Assembly (NCBI RefSeq): GCF_002338065.1
Contig: NZ_DDHJ01000021.1
Location: 124,001-188,000 of the forward strand
Origin: Pseudomonas sp. UBA1879
GTDB taxonomy: Bacteria > Pseudomonadota > Gammaproteobacteria > Pseudomonadales > Pseudomonadaceae
DNA length: 64,000 bases
Direction: 5' to 3'
Positions within the stretch are counted from its first letter, which is position 1; every line of letters begins with the position of its first letter. Below are positions 1 through 9,635 of the stretch, piece after piece. The translations under genes were made by a program, and so were the position numbers. The notes under the pieces were generated by a model. The model saw only the letters and a program-made list of their open reading frames with translations. It had not been told where the DNA came from and made no database searches.

Positions 1-3000
1 AAGGATGTGAACGATCGCGTGGGGGAGTTCATCCAGCGCGGCGGCGGCGAGATGGCGGATTTCTTCAAAGAAATCGCACCGAAGGTCGGTGTCACCGCTG
101 AGCAATTCAAGAATCTTTCCGGGCCTCAGGCTCTCCAGCTTTATTACACGTCGCTGGAAAAAGCCGGGCTGAACCAGCAGCAGCTGACCACCTATATGGA
201 GGCAATGGGCGACGAGTCCACCGCGTTGATTCCATTGCTGCAGAGCAACGGAAAAGGATTCAAAGACCTAGGGGACCGCGCAGAGAAATACGGTCTGGTC
301 CTCTCCAAACTGAGCATCGAGCGACTTGTAGATGCCGGTCAGGCCGTAAAGGATCTGCAAGCCACTTTTTCAGGTGCGAGTCAGCAACTGGTTGTTGGCC
401 TGCTCCCGGGCATTGAAAGCGTCACAAAAGGGCTGGCATATCTTCGTGACGACGGTGGTGCGCAGAAGGTAGGCGAGACAATTGCCTTTCTCGCCGAGAA
501 CATTGACGTGCTGGCGGCGGCACTGGGCGGGAAGCTGGCTGCGGCGTTTGCGAAATATGCGATTGATGCGGTGACGTCCGCCGGATTGGCCACGGCGGCA
601 TTTCTCCAAAATGTTTCCGCGACGAAAGCCTCCGCGATCGCCAAGGCTGAGGAGGCCGCTGTATCCGCTGAGGGTGCTACGGCGAAGCTTCGTGAGGCGG
701 TAGCGGCTGCCAGTGCGACCACTGCGTTGCAGGCGGAGGCTGTCGCTCGGGTAGCCAATCTCGAAGCGGTGCGGCAATCCCTGGGCTATCAAGCGGCGTT
801 GGCTGCCGGCTCGGCAGAGGAGACGCAGCTTAAGAACTCATTGGCGGCCGTGGAGGTGGAACTGACCGCCGCGCGCACGGCCGAGGCCAAAGCAACCCAG
901 GCGCAAGCCGTGGCGTCGGCTGCTGCGTCCAGCGCAATGGCGCGCGATACGTTGGCAACGCAAGCCAACGCTGTAGCCCAGGCCGAGGCGGCAGCTGCCA
1001 AAGGCGTTCTGGCTCGCGCTGGCGCTGGTCTGCTCGGGTTGCTTGGCGGTCCTGCGGGTATTGCGGCCCTCGCTATCGGTGCCGGTGTTGCCTTCCTCAC
1101 CATGGGCGGCAACGCAAAAACGGCCGTCACCGGCCTAGACGAGTTGAAGCGTTCCACCGACGACGTCCGCAAATCTTTTCAGGACCTGGCCAAGGATCAG
1201 CAACGCAGCGCGCTGGTAGCTGTTATGCGCGAGCAAGAGTCAGCAGCAGCAACTGCTGACGAGGCTTTCGCCGCCTTCTTGAAGACCTCCAAGCAGGTGC
1301 TCGGCAGCACGGTTGCCACCCGGATTGCGGGTGATGCCGAGGAAGCACGGAAGGCAGGGAAAGGCTTGTCAGATACGATTGACGACTGGCAAAAACGGTT
1401 TCACATCCCTGAAGAAGGTATGCGTAGCCTTCAAGATGCGGCCGGGGCGCTCTCGACCGCCGAGCAACGAACCCATCTTCTTGCCGATCGCGCTGCCCTA
1501 TATCGCACTGAGCTGGACAAGGGCTCGCAGGTCACCCAAGTCAATACCGGTCTCACTGCTGACCAAACTCTCGCAGTCAACACGCTGCAAAAGTCGTTAG
1601 AGAAGCAGCTCAACACACTGCAGGACAAAACTGCTGTTGACGCTGCCAACCGCGTTCTGACCGACAACAACATCGCGGCAACGAGCAAAGAGGGACAGGC
1701 CCTTCTCACGACTGCGGCCGCCATCGACAAACAGAAAGCCGCGGACCAAGCCGCGGCGAAAGCCAAGTCCGATGCGAACAGCGCTGCGCAGAAAGCGATT
1801 AGCCTCACGGAAGGACAAAAAAAGGCGCTGACGGACCTTCAGGCCAGCGCCGATATTGCCATCCGTTCCGCCGGCGGTCTGGCTGATGCCTACTTGGCTG
1901 GCGTCGACAAGAGCCGCGAGTTCACCATCCAGCAGAAGGTTGAGCAGGAGCTGCTGAAAACCGGAGCGGGTGCGCGCAAGGAAGTTGAGAAAGCAATCAA
2001 CGACCAGGCGGATGCCGAAGACCGATTGGCTGTCAGCAAGCAAGCGTTCGATTTGGAAAAAGAGACGGCCGATTTGCTCGCGCAGGCAAAGGCAACCCTT
2101 CAGGGTGCCGATGCGCTTGAAGCGTACAACGTGCAAAAAGCGCTTCAGGCTTCTCTTGCGAACAAAAATATCGAGGTAGGCAGCAAGGAATATCAGCAGA
2201 TGCTCGCTGCGACCAAAGCGCAGCAGGATGCGGTCAAAACGCTTCAGCAAGCTAATGATGCCGGTAGCATTCTCGATCGTCTGTATCCGGAAAGTAAGCT
2301 GCTGCGTGATTACACCAACGATCAGAACGCGCTCAATGCGGCGATGAAGCTGTATCCAGAGCGAGCCGACGACTACCGGGCCGCTCTTCAGCGACTAGGC
2401 CTCGAGTACGATGCGAACAAAAACGCTTCGTCGGACTGGGGGAAATTCACCGAGGGGGCGGTTGACCGCGTAGACGGCGCATTCGCTGACATGTGGAAGT
2501 CCATTCTGGGCAAGTCTGGAAACTTTTTTGCGTCGTTCAAGGACAGCTTCAGTCAGTTCCTAGCCGAAGTGCTGCACATGGCGATTACTCGCCCCATCAT
2601 CGTGCAGATCGGGGCGTCGCTGGGTGTCGGTGGACTTGCCGCCCAAGCTGCGTCTGGTGGAGGCGCTGGGGGCTTCGGTGCGGGCTCGTTGCTCAACGGT
2701 GCCTCGTCACTGTTCAGCGCGGCAACCGGCTGGGGCAAGGCTCTGTACACCGGTTTTCAGAGCGGCGGGCTGGCTGGCGCATGGGGTGGACTCAGTAACT
2801 ATACCTCCGGTGTTCTCGCCGGGTGGGACCAGGCTGCGGGCCAGCTGTTCGGCACAATCAGCAACGGCAGCAACGCACTGACATACGCGCCGCTCAGTGC
2901 CCAACCGGGTGCACTTGGTCAGATCGGCAGCGCCGTGCCTTGGGCAGCAGGAATCGGCGGCGCCCTGTACGGATACGGGAAATCAGGGCTGAAGGGCGCA

Positions 3001-5142
3001 GCTGCGGGGGCCGCCGGCGGGGTGGGTGGCGCTTTGTTGGGCCAAGCTCTTATTCCCGTCCCGGTCCTTGGCGCTGCGATTGGTGGCCTGCTCGGCGGCT
3101 TTGTTGGGGGCAGCCTGTTCGGCGGTGACTGGGTAACCAAAAACTCCGGTATTCAACTCGGCGTTACGAATGGCGACCTTGACGCTTCCGCGTTCAAGTA
3201 CCAGAAAAAGAAAGGCGGGTTGTTCAGCAGCAACAAAAAGCGCACCAAACTGAGCCCGCTGGATTCGCAACTGCAGGGCCAGCTGCAAGACGCGTTTGAT
3301 GATCGGCTCGATACGGTCTTCGGCCTGTTCGACATGCTGAAGGTCGATGTCAAGGACGGCGCCCTGGACGGGCTCAACATCGCAGCGCAACAGATCAGCC
3401 TGCAAGACCTCACCTCTGACCAGGTCACGCAGCTGATCTCGGACTGGTTCGAAGTCCTTGGCAATGACGCCGTGGGCGCGATCTCGAAATCGATGGGCTT
3501 GGGCCTCGAGGGCTACAACGTCAACCAGCTGACCGAGTTCGTCGGCAACCTGTACAGCATCAACGACACGTTCAAGCTGCTGAACGTGAACGCGCTGCCC
3601 GTCTCGGTGTGGGGCGGCAAGTTGGCCGAACAGTACGTCGCACTCGCGGGCGGCATGGAAGCTTTCAACACCGCGACCCAGACCTACTACAACGCGTTCT
3701 TTACCGATGAGGAGAAGGCCGCGAACACCCTTGCCGCCGTTCGCAAGGAGTTCGCCGATCTGAACCTGACCTTCCCAGACAGTAAGGAAGGCTTCCGCGC
3801 ATTGGTCGAGGGGATCGACAGCACCACAGATGCAGGACGAAAGCTGTTCGTCCAGTTGACCGGACTGTCTGGCGATGCGGCTGCGGCCTATCAGATTCTC
3901 AAGCAACAGTCTGATGCGGCGAAGCAGACGGCGGCAGATGCGGCGCAGGCGGCTGCCGACGCGACGCAGAAGATCTTTGACGGGCTGATGAACACGGCCA
4001 ACACGGCGAACAGTGCCTTGCAGCGTGCCATCAATGCACAGAAGGCATCGATCAATGACATGTTGGCCACTGCCAATACGCGGGTCACGGATCTCACAGG
4101 CGTCAGCAATGACCTGAGCACCGCGCTCAAGTCGCTGCGCGGTGATTCCGATGCGGCGGTTAGAACGATGCGTGCGCAGGCGCAGGCCACCCTTCAAAAC
4201 GCGCTCGCAGCCGCCAGGGCTGGCGGATCGCTTGCCGGGTTTGCAGGACTGAACGATGCGCTCAATACGGTCGGCAGCAATAACACTGACCTGTACGCGA
4301 CGCTTCAGGACTTCAATCGAGACCAGGGTGTGACGGCTAACGTCGTCGCGGAACTGAACCGGCTGAACGGCAAACAGCTGACCAGCGCCCAGCAGACGGT
4401 CAAGACTCTGCAGGATCAGCTCGACCGGCTCGACGATCAGCTCGCGTTCGCTCAATCGCAGCTGGATGCGATCAACGGCGTCGACAACTCGATCAAAAGC
4501 GTCACCGATGCCGTTAACGCCATGAACGCGGCTGTTGTCGCGGCTTTGGGTGCAACGGGCGGTAAAAACCTGACACCGGGACAGTCCAGCTCTCTGGTCG
4601 ACACCGCGTATCAGTCGGTCTACGGCGCCGGATACGTCGCGGATGCTGCTGGCAAAGCCTATTGGCAAAACCAGCTTGCAACGGGGGCGCTCACGGTCGA
4701 GCAGCTGATCGAGGCCGTCCGCAATGCGGCAAAGGCAAATCATAGCCTTCCGGGCTACGCCACCGGCGGGCTTATTACCGGAGCTGGCAGCGGCACAAGC
4801 GACAGCATGTTGATCCGGGCTTCGAACGGGGAATACATGATGCGCGCCGCTGCTGTGAAGGCCTTCGGCGTCGATGCGCTGGATCAAATGAACTCCTTGC
4901 AGATTCCGGCTTTTGCGAGCGGGGGCCCGGTGCTGTCCGTTCCGTCTCTGCCGCAGGGTGGTGGATCGGCGGCGGGCCAGGCATCGGGTAATGACGCCGT
5001 AAGCGCTCGGCTTGATCGGCTGATCGGCCTGCTCGGGGGCTTTGTCGAGCCGGTGGACAACATCAAAGAAGACTCGCGCAAGGGGAGAAAGCTGATGGAG
5101 CAGTGGGATCGGGTTGGCCTTCTGACCACGGGGAACACTTGA
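1..5142 (+). CDS. Phage tail tape measure protein (5' truncated by window edge)
   Basis: The frame is open from the first base, so the true start lies outside the window; at least 1,713 residues are present. The protein is very long, Ala/Gln/Lys-rich and mostly predicted helix with coiled-coil stretches. A hydrophobic Gly/Ala/Leu segment lies near residues 340-365, and a second glycine-rich hydrophobic zone lies in the middle (about 860-1040). The C-terminus has the TGGLITG and ASGGPV type Gly-rich motifs common in siphophage tape measures. Such proteins set tail length and are ejected with the DNA. The next gene starts one base after the stop, as expected in a tail operon. The family call rests on length, composition and position rather than on catalytic motifs. 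Confidence 0.88.
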   Translation, partial: KDVNDRVGEFIQRGGGEMADFFKEIAPKVGVTAEQFKNLSGPQALQLYYTSLEKAGLNQQQLTTYMEAMGDESTALIPLLQSNGKGFKDLGDRAEKYGLVLSKLSIERLVDAGQAVKDLQATFSGASQQLVVGLLPGIESVTKGLAYLRDDGGAQKVGETIAFLAENIDVLAAALGGKLAAAFAKYAIDAVTSAGLATAAFLQNVSATKASAIAKAEEAAVSAEGATAKLREAVAAASATTALQAEAVARVANLEAVRQSLGYQAALAAGSAEETQLKNSLAAVEVELTAARTAEAKATQAQAVASAAASSAMARDTLATQANAVAQAEAAAAKGVLARAGAGLLGLLGGPAGIAALAIGAGVAFLTMGGNAKTAVTGLDELKRSTDDVRKSFQDLAKDQQRSALVAVMREQESAAATADEAFAAFLKTSKQVLGSTVATRIAGDAEEARKAGKGLSDTIDDWQKRFHIPEEGMRSLQDAAGALSTAEQRTHLLADRAALYRTELDKGSQVTQVNTGLTADQTLAVNTLQKSLEKQLNTLQDKTAVDAANRVLTDNNIAATSKEGQALLTTAAAIDKQKAADQAAAKAKSDANSAAQKAISLTEGQKKALTDLQASADIAIRSAGGLADAYLAGVDKSREFTIQQKVEQELLKTGAGARKEVEKAINDQADAEDRLAVSKQAFDLEKETADLLAQAKATLQGADALEAYNVQKALQASLANKNIEVGSKEYQQMLAATKAQQDAVKTLQQANDAGSILDRLYPESKLLRDYTNDQNALNAAMKLYPERADDYRAALQRLGLEYDANKNASSDWGKFTEGAVDRVDGAFADMWKSILGKSGNFFASFKDSFSQFLAEVLHMAITRPIIVQIGASLGVGGLAAQAASGGGAGGFGAGSLLNGASSLFSAATGWGKALYTGFQSGGLAGAWGGLSNYTSGVLAGWDQAAGQLFGTISNGSNALTYAPLSAQPGALGQIGSAVPWAAGIGGALYGYGKSGLKGAAAGAAGGVGGALLGQALIPVPVLGAAIGGLLGGFVGGSLFGGDWVTKNSGIQLGVTNGDLDASAFKYQKKKGGLFSSNKKRTKLSPLDSQLQGQLQDAFDDRLDTVFGLFDMLKVDVKDGALDGLNIAAQQISLQDLTSDQVTQLISDWFEVLGNDAVGAISKSMGLGLEGYNVNQLTEFVGNLYSINDTFKLLNVNALPVSVWGGKLAEQYVALAGGMEAFNTATQTYYNAFFTDEEKAANTLAAVRKEFADLNLTFPDSKEGFRALVEGIDSTTDAGRKLFVQLTGLSGDAAAAYQILKQQSDAAKQTAADAAQAAADATQKIFDGLMNTANTANSALQRAINAQKASINDMLATANTRVTDLTGVSNDLSTALKSLRGDSDAAVRTMRAQAQATLQNALAAARAGGSLAGFAGLNDALNTVGSNNTDLYATLQDFNRDQGVTANVVAELNRLNGKQLTSAQQTVKTLQDQLDRLDDQLAFAQSQLDAINGVDNSIKSVTDAVNAMNAAVVAALGATGGKNLTPGQSSSLVDTAYQSVYGAGYVADAAGKAYWQNQLATGALTVEQLIEAVRNAAKANHSLPGYATGGLITGAGSGTSDSMLIRASNGEYMMRAAAVKAFGVDALDQMNSLQIPAFASGGPVLSVPSLPQGGGSAAGQASGNDAVSARLDRLIGLLGGFVEPVDNIKEDSRKGRKLMEQWDRVGLLTTGNT

Positions 5143-5143
5143 G

Positions 5144-6043
5144 ATGAAGTTCATCAAACCGATCACGGTTACGTCGGGACTGATCTTCAGCTCCAACATA
5201 CCGCCGGCGGATAACCCGCTTTGGGTCAACAACAGCAGCTATGCCAAGGACGTGAAGCTGACATGGAAAGACCATAACTGGCAGGCGCTGGCGGCGGTGC
5301 CCGCCGGCGTCGAGCCTGGTAACGAGGTGGTGACCGCCGACAACCCCGCCAAGTGGCTTGACCTCGGCGCAACCAATCGCATGTCGATGTTCGATGACGT
5401 GGTCGGCACTCAGTCGACACACGCAGGATCGGTCACGGTCACGCTTCAGCCAGGCGTGGTCGTCAACTCGGTAGCGCTGCTAAATCTGGTAGGCAATTCG
5501 TACCGGGTGACGATGACTGACCCGGCGGAAGGGGTGGTTTATGACCGAACCGACTCCCTTGTCGATGGTGCGGTAGACAACTGGTACGACTGGTTCTTCG
5601 AGGAGATTGAGGATCGAGTCACAACAGTTCTCACGGACCTTCCGGCGTATGCAACCGCGCAGATCACCATCACGGTTTTCGACGTGGCCACCGCCGCCAT
5701 CGGCGCGCTTGTACTGGGCAAGCTCACAACGCTGGGTATCACGCTGTACACCGCGCGGGTCGGGATCGACGACTACTCACTCAAGGAAAGAGACAAGTTC
5801 GGCAACTTTACCGTGTTGGAGCGAGCATTCGCCGACAACGGCGACTTCCCGGTGCTTGTCGAGACCAGTCGGGTGACCAAGATCAAACGGCTTCTCACGG
5901 AGATTCGCGCGAAGCCGGTGGTGTGGATCGCTGAAGAGACCTATGAGGCGACGATCATTTACGGCTTCTACAAGACGTTCGACATCACTTATTCCGACGA
6001 CACCAATTCGAACATGCAAATCACGCTTGAGGGGATGACCTGA
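5144..6043 (+). CDS. Phage tail protein, function unknown
   Basis: This 299-residue protein lies directly after the tape measure and ends in a TGATG overlap with the fibre gene, so it is translationally coupled within the tail operon. It has no signal peptide or convincing membrane segment and is rich in beta-prone stretches. Position between tape measure and fibre suggests a distal-tail, hub or baseplate component in a siphophage tail tip. I recognise no enzyme motif. The start ATG follows the upstream TGA by one base; the purine-rich end of the tape-measure gene serves as ribosome binding site. Confidence 0.75.
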   Translation: MKFIKPITVTSGLIFSSNIPPADNPLWVNNSSYAKDVKLTWKDHNWQALAAVPAGVEPGNEVVTADNPAKWLDLGATNRMSMFDDVVGTQSTHAGSVTVTLQPGVVVNSVALLNLVGNSYRVTMTDPAEGVVYDRTDSLVDGAVDNWYDWFFEEIEDRVTTVLTDLPAYATAQITITVFDVATAAIGALVLGKLTTLGITLYTARVGIDDYSLKERDKFGNFTVLERAFADNGDFPVLVETSRVTKIKRLLTEIRAKPVVWIAEETYEATIIYGFYKTFDITYSDDTNSNMQITLEGMT

Positions 6044-7791
6044 TGCCTGCGCAAACCACACCGCCGCTGATTCCAGAACTGCCACCGGCTCCATCGCGAT
6101 CTGAAGGGCAGGCGGCGTTTAACCTTACTGCGGGCCCGTTCATTGCCGCAATGCCGCCGATGGTGGTGAATATCAACACGTCCCTGGCGTGGATCGGTCA
6201 GCAGGTGACGGCGGTTGACGGCTATCGCCAGGCAGCCGCAACCAGTGCAAGCAACGCCGCGGATTCGGCGAGCGCCGCGAACACCTCCAAAAACGCCGCT
6301 GCACAATCCGCGACAGATGCCACGAATAACGGCAAGGCACAGCTGGATCTCACGAAGGCTCAAGTGACGCTGGCGGCCGAGCAAGCAGCTCTGGCCACAA
6401 CGAACGGTCAGGCTCAGGTCCAGCTCGCCGCACAGCAGGCGCAGCTTGCAACCACAAATGGGCAAGCGCAGGTCGCAGCTGCGGGGCAAGTAAAGGATCA
6501 AACTGCTGCCATCAGGGATCAAGCGCAGATCATTGCAGACGCGGCTCGGGCGGCGGTCGGCATTCCGTCCTACACCAACAAGAAGGGCTACGTGTTCACC
6601 GTCAGCGATGACGGCGCATCGATTCAATGGCGCCCCCGGCATCGAGTTGGTGAAGTTGTTCAGGTGAGTGGCGCACTCGACAACACCTTCTTACCGCTGA
6701 CTGGCGGCATATATCTTCAGTCTGCGTATCCTGCTCTATTCGCTAAAGTTGGAATATTAGGAAGCGTTGCCGGTGATGTATGGTCGACCCCAACTGTGAA
6801 TCCCGAGACCTTCAGGCGAGTGGCTGCTGGAAGCGGCGTTCAGATGGCTACCGCCTTCGGCCAAGTTTCGACTATTTATAGAAGTACGAATGACGGGCAG
6901 ACATGGAACGCTATCTCGCTCACAGCACTGCTGAATACTGCGACTGCCTCGGTATATGACGTCGCAACTGACGGCAAGGGAGTTTGGATCGCTATCGGTT
7001 ATGTCTCGTCTTTGGGATGGTTCACGCTTAGAAGCCCCGACAACGGTGTCACCTGGGCAAAAGTTACAACTCCCAATTTACCAGGCCTTCCAACGCGCTT
7101 GGCGACAGACAAGAACGGTACATGGATTGCTACTGGTGGAACATCGAGCGTAACGATCGCTCGATCGCTCGATAATGGCCTAACTTGGGCGGTTATTGTT
7201 AGCGGTGTAGGTAGCAATGGGGCAGGTGGTGCAGCAACAGATGGTTTGGGAAACTGGATTGTAGCCGGAGCTGGTGCAGCTTATATCAGTACTAATAACG
7301 GGGCGTCATTCGCTGCAAAGAGTTATGCAGTGGGCTTGACGATCACTACGGCATATGACGTTGTTACAGATAGCAAAGGCCTTTGGATGGTGACCTTCAA
7401 TACCAGCAGCGGACTGGGGTTGATCAAAACGTATAACCTCGGCGTTGATTGGTCACTCGTTACCGTCACTGGACTCACAACCTCCACGGTGTGGTGCGGC
7501 GTTACGGATGGGGACGGTAATTGGTTCTTTGGGGCTACTTCAGGTCGATTCTTCTACACCCGCGACAATGGTCAGACTTGGACCGTAGTTCCCTCGGGAA
7601 CTACTAAAGTGGGGACGGGTGATGTTGTCGCTGTTCTGCTCTTGGTTGCAGATCTGGTGATCACTGCAGGAACTAACCAAAACAGATCCTACGCAGCAAC
7701 CCCCTATGACAGCACGACGCTTTTCCGGCTGCCAAACGTCACAGTTTTCAAGGGGCTGACGAGCTACATCAAAGCTAAGGAGGCCGCATGA
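6043..7791 (+). CDS. Tail fibre protein with Asp-box (BNR-like) propeller repeats
   Basis: The 582-residue protein has two parts. Residues about 60-165 are an Ala/Gln-rich coiled coil containing two copies of LATTNGQAQV, typical of a trimeric fibre shaft. The C-terminal half holds at least five Asp-box motifs of the form S-x-D/N-x-G-x-x-W/F: STNDGQTW, SPDNGVTW, SLDNGLTW, STNNGASF and TRDNGQTW. These mark the blades of a sialidase-like beta propeller. A role in receptor binding at the tail tip follows from position and architecture. No catalytic sialidase arginine triad could be assigned, so I call it a binding domain. It overlaps its neighbours by 1 and 4 bases. Confidence 0.82.
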   Translation: MPAQTTPPLIPELPPAPSRSEGQAAFNLTAGPFIAAMPPMVVNINTSLAWIGQQVTAVDGYRQAAATSASNAADSASAANTSKNAAAQSATDATNNGKAQLDLTKAQVTLAAEQAALATTNGQAQVQLAAQQAQLATTNGQAQVAAAGQVKDQTAAIRDQAQIIADAARAAVGIPSYTNKKGYVFTVSDDGASIQWRPRHRVGEVVQVSGALDNTFLPLTGGIYLQSAYPALFAKVGILGSVAGDVWSTPTVNPETFRRVAAGSGVQMATAFGQVSTIYRSTNDGQTWNAISLTALLNTATASVYDVATDGKGVWIAIGYVSSLGWFTLRSPDNGVTWAKVTTPNLPGLPTRLATDKNGTWIATGGTSSVTIARSLDNGLTWAVIVSGVGSNGAGGAATDGLGNWIVAGAGAAYISTNNGASFAAKSYAVGLTITTAYDVVTDSKGLWMVTFNTSSGLGLIKTYNLGVDWSLVTVTGLTTSTVWCGVTDGDGNWFFGATSGRFFYTRDNGQTWTVVPSGTTKVGTGDVVAVLLLVADLVITAGTNQNRSYAATPYDSTTLFRLPNVTVFKGLTSYIKAKEAA

Positions 7792-8327
7792 TCGCCTACG
7801 TCTGGAACGAGAACGGGATTTATGAACGCAGCCAGGAGGTGGATGTAGAAAGTGAGTTTCCTTTACGCAGTACAACGGCTCAGCCTCCAAAGCTGACCGG
7901 CACACAGGTCGCGCGCTGGACCGGGGAGGGCTGGGAGAAGCTGGCGAAAGCCCCTGATCCAGATCCGGAACCTGCTCCGGACTGGCTGGCATTGATCGCC
8001 GACCGGCGCTACCGCGCCGAGATCGCGGGTTTCCCTTGGAACGGCTTCGGCATCGACACCGAGCGGGACAGCCAGGCAAAGATCAGCAGCAGCTGGTCAG
8101 CGGCTCGCGACGGATTCCGGGAAGATGGCTCAGTCTGGAAATGCCTTGACCTCGCCACCGGCCAGATTGTCAGCCGCCCGACCACGAACGCCGAGATGAT
8201 CGACATCGGCCAACAGGCCTACCGCTACGTGCAAGCCTGCTATGACCGGGAGGGTGCGTTGCTTGAGGCCGCCGCCGGGGGCACTGTCAGCGCTGAGATG
8301 GTCGAGGAAGGGTGGCCGGATGAATGA
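7788..8327 (+). CDS. DUF4376-like protein, putative tail fibre assembly
   Basis: The start overlaps the fibre stop as ATGA and is preceded by a perfect AAGGAGG ribosome binding site seven bases upstream. The 179-residue product has a short beta-rich N-terminus, an acidic Pro-rich linker (PDPDPEPAPDW, about residues 62-75), and a C-terminal helical part with FPWNGFGIDTERDSQAKI that fits the DUF4376 family found beside phage tail fibres. Proteins in this place often act as fibre assembly factors or small fibre subunits; that role is inferred from position. It appears to close the tail operon, since a gap of about 70 bases follows. Confidence 0.7.
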   Translation: MIAYVWNENGIYERSQEVDVESEFPLRSTTAQPPKLTGTQVARWTGEGWEKLAKAPDPDPEPAPDWLALIADRRYRAEIAGFPWNGFGIDTERDSQAKISSSWSAARDGFREDGSVWKCLDLATGQIVSRPTTNAEMIDIGQQAYRYVQACYDREGALLEAAAGGTVSAEMVEEGWPDE

Positions 8328-8398
8328 ATGTCCGGGATCGCTATAGAGTGAACTGACCTATCTGCGTTACAGTCGTCTGCCGTATTAGGAGTGCTGCT

Positions 8399-8863
8399 AT
8401 GTACAATTCGGATGATGTGTATTGGCTCTTAAAAAAGCTCAATCTGGAATGGGAAATTAGTGCGATAAGCGATAAGTTAGCCGACATCACTTCCAAACTT
8501 CGCGACCTTGGCTCAAAGGCAGACTCCGGTTTTGATGACGTACAGCGTTCGTTGTCTGATCTTGAACCACTCGAAAAATCTGATCCTGACGACTTAAGTT
8601 CTATTAAATCGTCGCTGGACTCAGTTGTTGAAACACTGAGCGAAATTGTTCAGGTAGTGAACCGGCCCGACGACCATGCAGTAACATGGCCACCTGTGAT
8701 AGGGCAAGTTGTGACTCTTCAAGGCTGGGACTACCCGCACGTTGTGAAGGGCGTCGAGATAGACGACGGCGTCGTGAAGTATTTCATTGGAGCCAGTACT
8801 TTGCGTGCGGATCAGCGCGACGTCTCAGTCCGGCTAAACGAACTGCTGCCGCATAACTGGTAA
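8399..8863 (+). CDS. Hypothetical phage protein
   Basis: A 154-residue protein of unknown function. The N-terminal half (residues about 10-85) is strongly helical with heptad-like Leu spacing, suggesting a coiled coil. The C-terminal half looks like a small beta-rich domain (VVTLQGWDYPHVVKG). A clear TTAGGAG ribosome binding site lies nine bases before the ATG. Base composition is lower in GC than the tail genes, suggesting an accessory (moron-like) gene between tail and lysis modules. No family recognised. Confidence 0.6.
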   Translation: MYNSDDVYWLLKKLNLEWEISAISDKLADITSKLRDLGSKADSGFDDVQRSLSDLEPLEKSDPDDLSSIKSSLDSVVETLSEIVQVVNRPDDHAVTWPPVIGQVVTLQGWDYPHVVKGVEIDDGVVKYFIGASTLRADQRDVSVRLNELLPHNW

Positions 8864-8893
8864 ATCAATCAAGAATTTTGTCCTGCTGCATCC

Positions 8894-8920
8894 AAGCCCG
8901 CCAAACCCGGTTTTTTTTCG
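8894..8920 (+). terminator. Degenerate Rho-independent terminator
   Basis: A weak CCCG/CGGG-type stem followed by eight T residues lies between the hypothetical gene and the small frameshifted gene. It resembles the well-formed terminator near 10,030 but has lost pairing. Confidence 0.4.
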
Positions 8921-8932
8921 GTTGGAGAAATC

Positions 8933-9081
8933 ATGAGTCAATTCACCACCGCGCTAAATCCGGGCAAATCGGCAAGTGGACGCACGTACAGCTTGCCGAC
9001 CTAGTGCTGGCGTTCGAGAAACTTCAGCGGGATATTGAAACTTTCATCGAATACCTGCCCTCGCTGGAGCTGCTAACATGA
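8933..9081 (+). pseudogene. Small phage gene, probably frameshifted
   Basis: An ATG with a GGAGAA ribosome binding site opens a 23-codon frame (MSQFTTALNPGKS...) that stops at 9004. The following 40 codons are open in another frame and encode a conserved-looking helical segment, IGKWTHVQLADLVLAFEKLQ, running to a TGA that overlaps the next start. The good start and the good C-terminus are therefore in different frames, as if a single base had been gained or lost between about 8950 and 8965. Alternatively the second frame is translated from a rare upstream TTG, which lies before a degenerate terminator and seems unlikely. Small hydrophilic phage protein of unknown function. Confidence 0.45.
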
Positions 9082-9584
9082 TCCCGGTCGGTAAATTCGA
9101 CGTCCATCCTGCGGTCCGCTTCACCAGCCGTTGGAATGTGGCCACACAGGAAGCCCTGACGTTCAACGACCCGGTTCACGGGCTGCTGACGGTGCCGGCC
9201 GACTTCTACAGCGACCTGGCCTCAATTCGCATTCTGCGTGAGGTCTGCCGTTGGGCAGCTATCGGCGCGTTGACGGGCTGGGTGTTCGCTTGGGGCTGGC
9301 TCGCGGCTGCGTTACTGGAGCTCGCCATTGTGACCTTGGCCCTTTACGGCATGCTCGCCGGGTACGGCATGCGCGCCGCCATGCTGCACGACTGGCTCTA
9401 TGGTGTCGGCACCCTGACCCGAGCCGACTGCGACGGGGTGTTTTACCGCGCACTCACAACCGGCGACGGCACCGCGCGATGGCGGGCCTCGATTTTCTGG
9501 CTGGGCGTCAGGCTCGGCGGATCGACCTCTTACACCAAAACCCCGGCCAGTTCCGGGTTTTCTTCGTGTGGAGACCGTTTGTAA
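9078..9584 (+). CDS. DUF1353-family phage protein with internal hydrophobic segment
   Basis: The 168-residue product contains the DUF1353 hallmarks VPADFYSDLASI (residues about 39-50) and AAMLHDWLYG (about 98-107). Between them lies an insertion of roughly 40 hydrophobic residues that could form one or two membrane helices (about 55-95). DUF1353 proteins are common near phage tail and lysis genes; their role is unknown. The start overlaps the preceding frame by four bases. The 3' end is odd: the last codons run through a stem-loop plus T-run that looks like a Rho-independent terminator, so the original stop codon may have been lost and the last 15 or so residues may be recent. Confidence 0.72.
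   Translation: MIPVGKFDVHPAVRFTSRWNVATQEALTFNDPVHGLLTVPADFYSDLASIRILREVCRWAAIGALTGWVFAWGWLAAALLELAIVTLALYGMLAGYGMRAAMLHDWLYGVGTLTRADCDGVFYRALTTGDGTARWRASIFWLGVRLGGSTSYTKTPASSGFSSCGDRL
9535..9563 (+). terminator. Rho-independent terminator overlapping the 3' end of the DUF1353 gene
   Basis: The sequence contains CCCGG and CCGGG arms with a short loop, flanked by an A-run and followed by TTTTC. It matches the position and form of terminators elsewhere in this module but lies inside the upstream reading frame. Confidence 0.5.
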
Positions 9585-9635
9585 ATTGTCCATGCTGACA
9601 ATATCCTGATGTACCAATTCAGATAAGTACCACGC

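Noticed and set aside
2983..5232. 749-codon minus-strand frame opposite the tape measure
   Set aside because: It runs antisense to a tail operon, has Arg/Gln/Leu-rich shadow composition and matches no family.
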